Below, in pieces: positions 1 through 11,300 of a DNA stretch of 64,000 bases (within the stretch, counting starts at the first letter, position 1; every line of letters begins with the position of its first letter). The notes under the pieces were generated by a model. That model was not told the origin of the DNA and did no database searches. It saw only the letters and a list, made by a program, of their open reading frames with translations. The DNA comes from Panulirus ornatus (Eukaryota; Arthropoda; Malacostraca; Decapoda; Palinuridae), in assembly GCF_036320965.1 (NCBI RefSeq), contig NC_092240.1, positions 8,644,501 to 8,708,500 of the forward strand. The letters run 5' to 3'. Made by a program: the position numbers and the translations under genes.

Positions 1-230
1 CATGAAAGGGCCCTGATGTTACCCAAGACTTCCCTTCCAGGGGCTTCTGCAGTCCAAGGCTGCACTGTTTCCAGTATTAGGGAAATAATGGACTCCTTTG
101 AAGTGAGAAGTTCTTCGATGAGACTGTACCCCCAATGATAAATCCTCACCAAAAATTACTTTTCACTTGCAGTGCAACCTAATATACCAGTTAAGTTGAG
201 CATCAAAACTAACATTGAATATCGAGTGAT
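1..230 (+). repeat. Dispersed repeat R1, copy 1
   Basis: An unclassified repeat with blocks ATGAAAGGGCCCTGATGTTA, GAAATAATGGACTCCTTTG and TTTTCACTTGCAGTG. Copies are at 3735-3990, 7085-7425 (reverse) and 17215-17400. It lies at the left end of the tandem duplication and its left end is outside the window. Confidence 0.75.
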
Positions 231-567
231 TTAATCTACAAAGGCTTTGTTGTGTTTAGAGAATGTAATAACATTTGCAAAGTGTAACCTGGAGTTAAGT
301 AATGTAGAAGTAGGATAAGCGTTAGTAGAAATTAAACAAATGTGGATGAGTGACGTAAATGTATGAAAAGGTAAGTCATACCTGTGGTGGTAAAGAAATA
401 GAACTTGAAATAAGAAAATAGAAGGACTGGGCCGTTAAAGTGGGGTGGCTGTAGATTGTGATATGTTCATTTTTCAAACAAATTTATACCAGAGTCATGG
501 AAAACTCTAAAATTTTGTTTTCAGTTTTCTGTAGGAACCGTTATTATACTGAAAATGGCCGTTTTAG

Positions 568-806
568 GGATAGGGGAGAAAGAATACTTCCCACGTATTC
601 CCTGCGTGTCGTAGAAGGCGACTAAAAGGGAAGGGAGCGGGGGGCTGGAAATCCTCCCCTCTCTTTTTTTTTTTTCAAAAGAAGGAACAGAGAAGGGGGC
701 CAGGTGAGGGTATTCCCTCAAAGGCCCAGTCCTCTGTTCTTAACGCTACCTCGCTATCGCGGGAAATGGCGAATAGTATGAAAAAAAAAGAAAAAAAAAA
801 AAAAAA
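568..806 (+). mobile_element. Short non-autonomous retroelement (LINE 5' leader plus LINE-like tail)
   Basis: About 239 bp starting GGATAGGGGAGAAAGAA and ending in an A-rich tail. The duplicated locus at 4324-4334 is the empty site, so the ends are defined directly. Insertion replaced nine bases (4325-4333) and left no target-site duplication. The first 95 bases match the 5' leader of the full-length LINE (24645-24739, other strand). The end, CGCTACCTCGCTAtCGCGGGA, matches the LINE 3' stem-loop. Confidence 0.88.
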
Positions 807-977
807 TCTTTTCCCAGTTGCAGTTGGTCTCACTGTAGTAGTGAAATAATACCTCACACCCTTCTCTGTTTTGTTGTATATTTTAACTGAATAGCAGCAT
901 TTCTTTTATTTGAGTATTCATTGAAATGCATCTTGTATAAGTTATGTTATTTATTTGATGATATTCCTCATTTACAG

Positions 978-1143
978 TTACTGAAGAATGAATTTTGCTG
1001 AGGTACTAAAAACTAGTGGAAGCTTGTTAACATGGTCACCTGATGGTCGTTTTTGTGCAGTACCTGTAACTGCAAGATTAGAGATTAGGGACTCTACCTC
1101 ACTACAAATTTTAGTTACCTACAACTGCATTGATATTATCCAG
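978..1143 (+). CDS. WRAP73: WRAP73 coding exon 1, upstream duplicate
   Basis: A splice acceptor (AG at 976-977) is followed by ten untranslated bases and ATG at 988. The exon encodes 52 residues and ends in phase 0 at a GTATGT donor (1144). It is identical in protein sequence to the exon at 4515-4670. If a transcript included both copies, the ten leader bases of the second would be translated and reach TGA within eight codons. Only one copy can therefore be used per functional mRNA. Confidence 0.85.
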
Positions 1144-1627
1144 GTATGTGAGCAAGTTAGCACTATGATGTGAATTTATAGTTGTGTTGTATTTATGATT
1201 TAATAGTAAGCTGCAAAAAGTACCTAAAGCACTGTGAGATTTAAGAGGGTGCAACTGGGACATAGCCCTAGCACCTCCACAGAGGTGACTTAAGGAATTT
1301 TTTATATCCCAAGGGGTGGCTTCACTTTAGATGTCTGTCATAAGGCTTGTAACATAGCTCATTATTGGTTGGCAATCATGAGTCATGAGTAGCAAGTATG
1401 TTTTCACAAATATTTAAATGCTTGACAGCAAAGTTTTGATGATGGAGTCTAAATCAGGTCCTGAACACATGCAGTGTAAGAGACTACAACTGTGAACAGG
1501 CAGTAAGGTCACCCTTTATTGGAACAAGATGCATCCTTCAAACTATAGTGTAGTTGCAGATCTTTGTGTTATAGGATGCCACTCTTCTATTCAATGTAAT
1601 TTTTAGGAATATATGATAGTATATGCC
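1144..1627. other. WRAP73 intron 1 start (copy 1), no gene
   Basis: Single-copy-looking AT-rich sequence between the exon donor and the antisense LINE fragment. The duplicate at 4671-5154 is near identical. Nothing else recognised. Confidence 0.6.
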
Positions 1628-1793
1628 TCTGACACATATATCCTCTTTTTCAAGCTTTCCTCACTCATTCTCTCCATGTGACCAAACCATTTCAGCATAC
1701 CCTCTTTATTTATTACGCTTACACACATACACACATACACATGTATATACATAAATGCCCATACACGCACATATACATACATATAAATAGACA
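1628..1793 (-). mobile_element. Antisense LINE fragment, in duplication copy 1
   Basis: Read on the - strand it joins part of the LINE C-terminal coding region ([11 protein letters not shown]-x-K-R-IYVS) to the GT-rich LINE 3' UTR, with internal loss between. The same fragment is at 5155-5320. It directly precedes the sense LINE copies A and B. Confidence 0.75.
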
Positions 1794-3716
1794 GACAAGG
1801 CAGTGGGTATCGATTGTATTGCAGTGGAATTTATTAAAAAGGGGGTGACTGTATTGTTGACTGGTTGGTAAGGTTATTTGATGTATGTATGACTCATGGT
1901 GAGGTGCCTGAGGATTGGCGGAATGCTTGCATAGTGCCATTGTACAAAGGCAAAGGGGATAAGAGTGAGTGCTCAAATTAGAGAGGTATAAGTTTGTTGA
2001 GTATTCCTGGTAAATTATATGGGAGGGTATTGATTGAGAGGGTGAAGGCATGTACAGAGCATCAGACTGGGGAAGAGCAGTGTGGTTTCAGAAGTGGTAG
2101 AGGATGTGTGGATCAGGTGTTTGCTTTGAAGGATGTATGGGAGAAATACTTAGAAAAGCAAATGGATTTGTATGTAGCATTTATGGATCTGGAGAAGGCA
2201 TATGATAGAGTTGATAGAGATGCTCTGTGGAAGGTATTAAGAATATATGGTGTGGGAGGCAAGTTGTTAGAAGCAGTGAAAAGTTTTTATCGAGGATGTA
2301 AGGCATGTGTACGTGTAGGAGGAGAGGAAAGTGATTGGTTCTCAGTGAATGTAGGTTTGCGGCAGGGGTGTGTGATGTCTCCATGGTTGTTTAATTTGTT
2401 TATGGATGGGGTTGTTAGGGAGGTAAATGCAAGAGTTTTGGAAAGAGGGGCAAGTATGCGGTCTGCTGTGGATGAGAGAGCTTGGGAAGTGAGTCAGTTG
2501 TTGTTCGCTGATGATACAGCGCTGGTGGCTGATTCATGTGAGAAACTGCAGTAGCTGGTGACTGAGTTTGGTAAAGTGTGTGAAAGAAGAAAGTTAAGAG
2601 TAAATGTGAATAAGAGCAAGGTTATTAGGTATTGTAGGGTTGAGGGTCAAGTCAATTGGGAGGTAAGTTTAAATGGAGAAAAACTGGAGGAAGTAAAGTG
2701 TTTTAGATATCTGGGAGTGGATCTGGCAGCGGATGGAACAATGGAAGCGGAAGTGAATCATAGGGTGGGGGAGGGAGCGAAAATTCTGGGAGCCTTGAAG
2801 AATGTTTAGAAGTCGAGAACATCATCTCGGAAAGCAAAAATGGGTATGTTTGAAGGAATAGTGGTTCCAGCAATGCTGTATGGTTGCAAGGCGTGGGCTG
2901 TGGATAGAGTTGTGCGCAGGAGGGTGGATGTGCTGGAAATGAGATGTTTGAGGACAATGTGTGGTGTGAGGTGGTTTGATCGAGTAAGTAATGTAAGGGT
3001 AAGAGAGATGTGTGGAAATAAAAAGAGCGTGGTTGAGAGAGCAGAAGGGAATGTTTTGAAATGGTTTGGTCACATGGAGAGAATGAGTGAGGAAAGATTG
3101 ACCAAGAGGATATATGTGTCGGAGGTGGAGGGAACGAGAAGTGGGAGACCAAATTGGAGGTGGAAAGATGGAGTGAAAAAGATTTTGAGTGATCGGGGCC
3201 TGAACATGCAGGAGGGTGAAAGGCGTGCAAGGAATAGAGTGAATTGGAATGATGTGGTATACCGGGGTCGACGTGCTGTCAGTGGATTGAACCAGGGCAT
3301 TTGAAGCGTCTGGGGTAAACCATGGAAAGTTTTGTGGGGCCTGGATCTAGAAAGGGAGCTGTGGTTTCGGTGCATTATTACATGACAGCTAGAAACTGTG
3401 TGTGAACGAATGGGGCCTTTGTTGTCTTTTCCTAGCGCTACCTCGCACACATGAGGGGGGAGGGGGGTTATTCCATGTGTGGCGAGGTGGCGATGGGAAT
3501 AAATAAAGGCAGACAGTATGGATTATGTACATGTGTATATTTGTATATGTCTGTGTGTGTATATATATGTGTACATTGAGATGTATAGTTATGTATATTT
3601 GCATGTCTGGACGTGTATGTATATACATGTGTATGTGGGTGGGTTGGGCCATTCTTTCATCTGTTTCCTTGCGCTACCTCGCTAACGCGGGAGGCAGCGA
3701 CAAAGAAAAATAAATA
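1794..3716 (+). mobile_element. LINE copy A: RT, C-terminal domain and 3' UTR, broken
   Basis: A 5'-truncated copy beginning at the RT fingers (AAGLDGI region). It shows [49 protein letters not shown] and the C-terminal WFGHMERM / [11 protein letters not shown] block. In-frame stops are at 2552 and 2807, with further frame breaks, so it is dead. The 3' end is the conserved stem-loop followed by an AAATA-type tail. Confidence 0.93.
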
Positions 3717-3734
3717 GATAATGAATATGTATTT

Positions 3735-3990
3735 TTAACTGTTCCAGAACCCCTTTCCATGAAAGGGCCCTGATGTTACCCAAGACTTCCCTTCCAGGGG
3801 CTTCTGCAGTCCAAGGCTGCACTGTTTCCAGTATTAGGGAAATAATGGACTCCTTTGAAGTGAGAAGTTCTTCGATGAGACTGTACCCCCAATGATAAAT
3901 CCTCACCAAAAATTACTTTTCACTTGCAGTGTAACCTGATATACCAGTTAAGTTGAGCATCAAAACTAACATTGAATATCGAGTGATTTA
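3735..3990 (+). repeat. Dispersed repeat R1, copy 2
   Basis: Same as 1-230 plus about 25 bp more on the left, starting just after the tail of LINE copy A. It shows the left side that lies outside the window for copy 1. Confidence 0.75.
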
Positions 3991-5358
3991 ATCTACAAAG
4001 GCTTTGTTGTGTTTAGAGAATGTAATAACATTTGCAAAGTGTAACCTGGAGTTAAGTAATGTAGAAGTAGGATAAGCGTTAGTAGAAATTAAACAAATGT
4101 GGATGAGTGACGTAAATGTATGAAAAGGTAAGTCATACCTGTGGTGGTAAAGAAATAGAACTTGAAATAAGAAAATAGAAGGACTGGGCCGTTAAAGTGG
4201 GGTGGCTGTAGATTGTGATATGTTCATTTTTCAAACAAATTTATACCAGAGTCATGGAAAACTCTAAAATTTTGTTTTCAGTTTTCTGTAGGAACCGTTA
4301 TTATACTGAAAATGGCCGTTTTAGAGACATTTATCTTTTCCCAGTTGCAGTTGGTCTCACTGTAGTAGTGAAATAATACCTCACACCCTTCTCTGTTTTG
4401 TTGTATATTTTAACTGAATAGCAGCATTTCTTTTATTTGAGTATTCATTGAAATGCATCTTGTATAAGTTATGTTATTTATTTGATGATATTCCTCATTT
4501 ACAGTTACTGAAGAATGAATTTTGCTGAGGTACTAAAAACTAGTGGAAGCTTGTTAACATGGTCACCTGATGGTCGTTTTTGTGCAGTACCTGTAACTGC
4601 AAGATTAGAGATTAGGGACTCTACCTCACTACAAATTTTAGTTACCTACAACTGCATTGATATTATCCAGGTATGTGAGCAAGTTAGCACTATGATGTGA
4701 ATTTATAGTTGTGTTGTATTTATGATTTAATAGTAAGCTGCAAAAAGTACCTAAAGCACTGTGAGATTTAAGAGGGTGCAACTGGGACATAGCCCTAGCA
4801 CCTCCACAGAGGTGACTTAAGGAATTTTTTATATCCCAAGGGGTGGCTTCACTTTAGATGTCTGTCATAAGGCTTGTAACATAGCTCATTATTGGTTGGC
4901 AATCATGAGTCATGAGTAGCAAGTATGTTTTCACAAATATTTAAATGCTTGACAGCAAAGTTTTGATGATGGAGTCTAAATCAGGTCCTGAACACATGCA
5001 GTGTAAGAGACTACAACTGTGAACAGGCAGTAAGGTCACCCTTTATTGGAACAAGATGCATCCTTCAAACTATAGTGTAGTTGCAGATCTTTGTGTTATA
5101 GGATGCCACTCTTCTATTCAATGTAATTTTTAGGAATATATGATAGTATATGCCTCTGACACATATATCCTCTTTTTCAAGCTTTCCTCACTCATTCTCT
5201 CCATGTGACCAAACCATTTCAGCATACCCTCTTTATTTATTACGCTTACACACATACACACATACACATGTATATACATAAATGCCCATACACGCACATA
5301 TACATACATATAAATACACAGACAAGGCAGTGGGTATCGATTGTATTGCAGTGGAATT
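3758..5358 (+). repeat. Tandem segmental duplication, copy 2
   Basis: This is the second copy of 1-1831, without the short retroelement (empty site at 4324-4334). It directly follows the end of LINE copy A (3716), which suggests the repeat unit is bounded by LINE sequence on both sides. Either real unequal crossing-over or a haplotype-collapse error in assembly would give this picture. Confidence 0.93.
4505..4670 (+). CDS. WRAP73: WRAP73 coding exon 1, downstream duplicate
   Basis: This is the second copy of the start exon, with ATG at 4515, the same acceptor, the same ten-base leader and the same GTATGT donor. It encodes residues 1-52 including the first propeller strand motif LTWSPDGRF. 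It is the copy closest to exon 2 (7534). Which copy is used cannot be told from sequence. Confidence 0.85.
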
Positions 5359-8300
5359 TAATAAAATGGGATGACTGTGTTGTTGACTGGTTGGTGAGGA
5401 TATTTAATGTATGTGTGACTCATGGTGAGGTGCCTGAGGATTGGCGGAATGCATGTATAGTGCCATTGTACAAAGGCAAAGGATATAAAGGTGAGTGCTC
5501 AAATTACAGAGGTATGAGTTTGTTGAGTATTCCTGGGAAATTATATGGGAGGGTATTGATTGAGAGGGTGAAGGCATGTACAGAGCATCAGACTGGGGAA
5601 GAGCAGTGTGGTTCAGAAGTGGCAGAGGATGTGTGGATCAGGTGTTTGCTTTGAAGAATGTATGAGAGAAATACTTAGAAAAGCAAATGGATTTGTATGT
5701 AGCATTTATGGATCTGGAGAAGGCATATGATAGAGTTGATAGAGATGCTCTGTGGAAGGTATTAAGAATATATGGTGTGGGAGGCAAGTTGCTAGAAGCA
5801 GTGAAAAGTTTTTATCGAGGATGTAAGGCATGTGTATGAGTAGGAAGAGAGGAAAGTGATTTGTTCTCAGTGAATGTCAGTTTGCGGCAGGGGTGTGTGA
5901 TGTCTACATAGTTGCTTAATTTGTTTATGGATGGGGTTGTTAGGGAGGTGAATGCAAGAGTTTTGGAGAGAGGGGCAAGTATGCTGTCTGTTATGGATGA
6001 GAGGGCTTGGGAAGTGAGTCAGTTGTTGTTCGCTGATGATACAGCGCTGGTGGCTGATTCGGGTGAGAAACTGTAGAAGCTGGTAACTGAGTTTGGTAAA
6101 GTGTGTGAAACAAGAAAGCTGAGAGTAAATGTGAGTAAGAGCAAAGTTATTAGGTACATTAGGGTTGAGGGACAAGTCGATTGGGAGGTAAGTTTGAATG
6201 GAGAAAAACTGGTGGAAGTGTAGTGTTTTAGATATCTGAGAGTGGATTTGGCAGCGGATTGAACCATGGAAGCGGAAGTGAATCACAGCGTTGGGGAGGG
6301 GGCGAAAGTTCTGGGAGCGTTGAAAAATGTGTGGAAGTCAAGAACATTTTCTCGGAAAGCAGAAATGGGTATGTTTGAAGGAATAGTGGTTCCAACAATG
6401 TTTTATGGTTGCAAGGCGTGGGCTATAGATAGAGTTGTGCAGAGGAGGTTGGATGTGCTAGAAATGAGATGTTTGAGGACAGTTTGTGGTGTGAGATGGT
6501 TTGATCGAGTAAGTAATGAAAGGGTAAGAGAGATGTGTGGCAATAGAAAGAGTGTGGTTGTGAGAGCAGAAGAGGGTGTTTTGAAATGGTTTTGTCACAT
6601 TGAGAGAATGAGTGAGGAAAGATTGACAAAGAGGATATGTGTGTCAAAGGTGGAGGGAATAAGAAGTGGGAGGCCAAATTGGAGGTGGAAGGATGGAGTG
6701 AACATGCAGGAGGGAGAAAGGTGTGCAAGGAATAGAGTGAATTGGAACGATATGGTATACTGGGGTCAATGTGCTGTCAATGGATTGAACCAGGGCATAT
6801 GGAGCGTCTGGGGTAAACAATGGAAAGTTTTGTGGGACCTGGATGTAGAAAGGGAGCTGTGGTTTCGGTGCATTATACATGACAGCTAGAGACTGAGTGT
6901 GCAGTTTTTGTGCTTTATATTTGACAGCTAGAAATTGTATATGAGCAAATGAGGCCAGCCCTCACCTATCTCCCTGGTGTTACCTTGTTAACATGGGAAA
7001 CAGCAAACAAGCAAGGAAAAAAATGCATGTGTATGTTTGCATATATACTTTTGTCCCATAGGAACCAACTCTTTTATTATTATATAATTCATAAATATAC
7101 CTTGGAACTCTTCTCAGGAAATGCTGTACCATAATGGCCGTGTTACAATCATTAACAACAAGATTGTAATCAAATGACACAACCTCATTGCAGGTGACTT
7201 TTCATTCTTAGCATAACTACAGGTAAGCAGAGTCCAGACTTCACATGCATGTGGTCACACTGCAAGTGAAAAGCCACTTTAGGAGAGGTTGTGTTATCAT
7301 TAGTGGACAAAAAGAAGAATAGTCTCATTGAGGGACTTCTTCCTCTAAATGAATCCATCATTTCCCTTCTTGTGATTGAAATGCATCCTTGAAGCTGTAA
7401 GAGCCCCACAGAAAGGGTACTTTGGTTGTACTGTATAATTTTATGAAGATTTGCATTAAGTTGTTTGTTGCTTGGTCTCTAAAGTTTTGCACTTACATTT
7501 AAGAAAAGTAAAAAATAAAATCTTTATTCTCAGATAGTAGAATGGGCCCCTGATTCCTCTTATGTGTTAACTGGAAACTACAAGCGTTCTGTGGCAGAAA
7601 TATGGTCTATTGGAAACCCTGATTGGAGGTGCAGAGTAAATGAAGGGTCAGCTGGCCTTATAAGAATATGTTGGGCTCCAGATAGTCGTCACATCTTAAC
7701 CACAGCTGAGTTTTGTGTAAGAAAAGCATAAAGTTATTACTAGAATGACACTTGAAAACATCTCACACTGTCCAGTTTGGCCAATCTAAATATCTTCTCC
7801 GAACTTGCACTATGTGTGTCTTCCTCTCACTCTTTTTTTTTATCATTATTTAAATCAGACCCTTCTTTTACTCACTGTAAATCACTTATTTTTCCAAATA
7901 GCTACAACCTGCCTCTCTTTGAAAAGCAAATTCTCCTTCATGCTGTTCTATTTTTCTATCCTCTTAATGCTTGGCATTGGTAAGGACTTATACTGTGACT
8001 GGAACCTTTAGAAAAATTATATGCTACCCATAGTTTGAATTTTAGACAGATTGAGTGGATGGCATTGCAAAATGTATAATGTAGTTTATGAAAACAAAAG
8101 ATTTAGGTAAATGCCATATGGCTTCATCCATATGTATACTGCAGACTAACTGTCATGTTAGCTGAATGTTTGTGGGTTTGAGTCTACAGTAACTGAAAGA
8201 TCACTGGAATGCAGGCATTTGAAATGGGTCTTTTGGGTATGGATAGGAGCTATTATGGAAGTAGAGTGAGGAAAGAAGTTAGACTTAAAGATGGTATGAA

Positions 8301-11300
8301 CTTATCAGAGGGACTAGTTGGGGAAAATGACTGAAAGAATGTATGTGAGTGAAGTGAGTGATTTTAGGAATGGAAAGGTAATATAATTTAGGTGTAATGA
8401 CATGTGTATATGAGGGAATATGCAGCATTTTGCCAGGTTTGTGGTATGTAAAATTAACAAACTTCCCCAGTATATTATGGGAAAAGGTTTATAGCATGCC
8501 AATAGATTTCATTATGTTCCCTCTAAATTAAAATATAAGATCAGATTTGGCAAATAAATATGGCCAATTTGAATGTGGACTAAAGTTATGGAGAACAGGG
8601 TTTTGAATAAGATTGCCCTATACCATTGTGTACAGAATTTTATTTTCTGTAATTCACCTCTTGTTTGTCTTTAAAGAGCATCTTTAAAAAGTGCATTCTC
8701 TACATCTATAGGATTATGGAAGGCAACTGAAAGTGTTGGATTTGGTAAACTGAGTCAGTATCTAGGAAAAGAATGTTTTTGTTAAAGATTCTTTTAGACA
8801 AGATTGATTAATGTGTTTGCAATTACTGTAGATTAAGTATATAAGCATTTGATCTACCTTATGTAGTTGAAAAAGATAGTAATACCCATAGAGAATGGTT
8901 ACATAGAACATTTCTTCCAAGTATCTATTTTATAATTGGCAGTGAATGCCTGAAATTCAAAGTTATTTTTATAGTTCCAACTTTTAACATATTTGCCATA
9001 ACAATTTATTGTTATTCTTTTTCACAGCTACGAATTACTGTATGGTCTTTAATTAACAAGTCAGTTTCATACATTAAGCACCCCAAGAACATAGCATTAG
9101 GCTTGCAGTTCAGTCCCGACCATGATTATTTGGCTGTTGCTGAGAGAAGAGAGTGCAAGGACTATCTTTCCCTATTGGAAACTAAGTCATGGCAACTGGT
9201 TAAGGTAATGTGTAATCATTATTGATTATATGATAAGATTTGTGAACTTCTATTTAGATATAGGCTTTCATTATTATCCATTGTTATTGTTTTATGATTA
9301 TTGTTTGCTCTTCTGTATGTGTGATTGCACATGCTGTTATAAGGTATCCCAAGTCAGTCTCATTGCTGCACTTCACCATCAGTTCAGACATTTTTGAACC
9401 TTTCTGTCAATAACATAAGCGTTTATTTGTCCTCACAGTTACCTTTTAGATTTTTGTTTTGCTTGCAACTTAGTCTTCTGCATTACTCTTACTTTTTTAC
9501 TTATATCACTGACCAGATCCAGACTTATTTGGTAATGCCTACTGTAGCTCCTACCCCAGCTTCCTCTCAAGGCACTTACTAGTGACACTGGTGCACATAT
9601 CAGGGTTCAGCTTGAGTATGTGTGTATGCAGTATACTAATACAAAATCAGTATTGTTGCTATGGAAAGAAAGATGCTTTGAGTTACTGGGGCCTGAGCAT
9701 TTAAAGAGGTTGTGAGGCATTCAGTTTCATTAAGACTGTATCATTTCCATCATGCAGTGATTTTCTGTTTCTTTTTATGTAACTACAGTTCACATTACTC
9801 TTATTAGCATCCTCAAAATACTCATACTCCATCATGAACTATGTACTGTATTTTCAAGTGATAATGAGTATATGTAGATGGCATTTTTCATAATTTCATA
9901 TTTTTGAATTCATAATTACTTTTTACTTTGTCCAGCACTTTGAAGTAGCAACAAGAGACTTAGCAGGTGTTCAGTGGTCAAGTGATGGCTCAGTACTTGC
10001 CATTTGGGAGTCTCCTTTGGAGTATAAAATTCACATCTATTCTCTTAGTGGCCACTGTCTTGTGACTTACTCAGCATACCAGTGGTCACTTGGTATAAAA
10101 GGAATAGCTTGGTCTCCTTCTGGCCAGTTTCTAGCAATTGGCAGCTATGATCAAAAGGTAAGTTTTTTCTTTTTACTCAGAACTCCTTTGATTACTTACC
10201 TTTAGTGTGTTTTTAAGCCATATCCTGGTTGTAAAGTTAATTGAAAAATGATATCCAAATTATCCTCTTTGTCATAAATCCCTACTATTCAGTCACACTT
10301 TTACCCCTTTAGTCTGCTGACTTTCTGCTTGCTTACATCCACCTAATCTAGTTGATAAAAAGAGTAGTAATTTCAGGCAGTCTCTCCTTGAATATTTTAT
10401 CCATTTACTTTAGGATTTATATTTTATGTTGGAGGCTCCAGTCACGGACAAAAGTCCACGTCAAGGCTGGGCCTTAATTAAAATATGAAGAGGTTAATGA
10501 AAGGAGAAACAGAAAAGACAGAGGAGAGTATTTATGAATTTTGGAGGAAATGAAAAACATGTCTTTCAGAATGTGTTAGGTCATAGTTATTGTGAAAGAA
10601 ATGAAAGGGTAAGGGTACTCCAAAGCTTCGAGGTTTATGGAAAAAAACAGTTATGAAAACGGACCACCCTTGAGTTGTCAACAGCCACATAGTAATCATG
10701 TAATCATGTGATGCAGCAGTTTGCTGAGTATTGTATGGTCTAGCTAGTGGTGGGAGCACACAAGCAGCCAGCTTTTGGGAACAAAACCAAAGTAATACTC
10801 ATACAAGAAGGAAAGTGAGCCAACATTGCAGTGTAGGGCTAGTGGGTCATATTTTGAAGTTAACATTGTAGAGTTTATAAGCTGAACTGCTTTTGACTTA
10901 ACCCTGTCAAGTAGAGATGCAGAGCTAGAGCCACCCTAGATGTGAGAGAGATCAGTCCTTTCTATAAACAGAGCAACTATTCCGAGGGAAAGAAATTTCA
11001 ACAGCCAAACAGGATTCCCAGATTCTTAGAGGCAGGCTTCCTCCCCTTTTACTCATAATCTCAAACTTTTTTTTCTCTCTCATGATGATGATAAATAATG
11101 ATGCTATTCAGGTTGAATTGTAGAAAGTCAGTTTAACATAGATGTAGATTATACCAGAAATTTGGTTGAGAGAGCAAATGAAAAAAGTGGAGAAATGAAG
11201 AAATATAATAGCAGGTTAGCAAGTGGAGGTAAGGGAACTGGACATCCCTGCCTTTGCTGGTAAAGATAATGTAAAAGACTTCAGAATCATCATAAAGAAA

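Larger units (their letters stand above)
1..1831 (+). repeat. Tandem segmental duplication, copy 1 (contains WRAP73 exon 1)
   Basis: Bases 1-1831 match 3758-5358 almost base for base, apart from one extra element of about 239 bp at 568-806 and a few substitutions (for example near 174-182 versus 3931-3939). Identity ends abruptly inside the LINE that begins at 1794 and 5321. The copies hold the same dispersed repeat at their left end, the same exon and the same antisense LINE fragment at 1628-1793. Confidence 0.93.

Noticed and set aside
745..806. Ten-base match (AATGGCGAAT) between the short element's tail and the HDV ribozyme J4/2 region
   Set aside because: I could not find the nested P1/P2/P3 pairings in the right order; probably chance.
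2703..3450. Long reverse frames (for example 175 and 126 codons) opposite LINE copy A
   Set aside because: Proline/serine/histidine-rich antisense of the LINE coding strand, seen again opposite every LINE copy; shadow frames.
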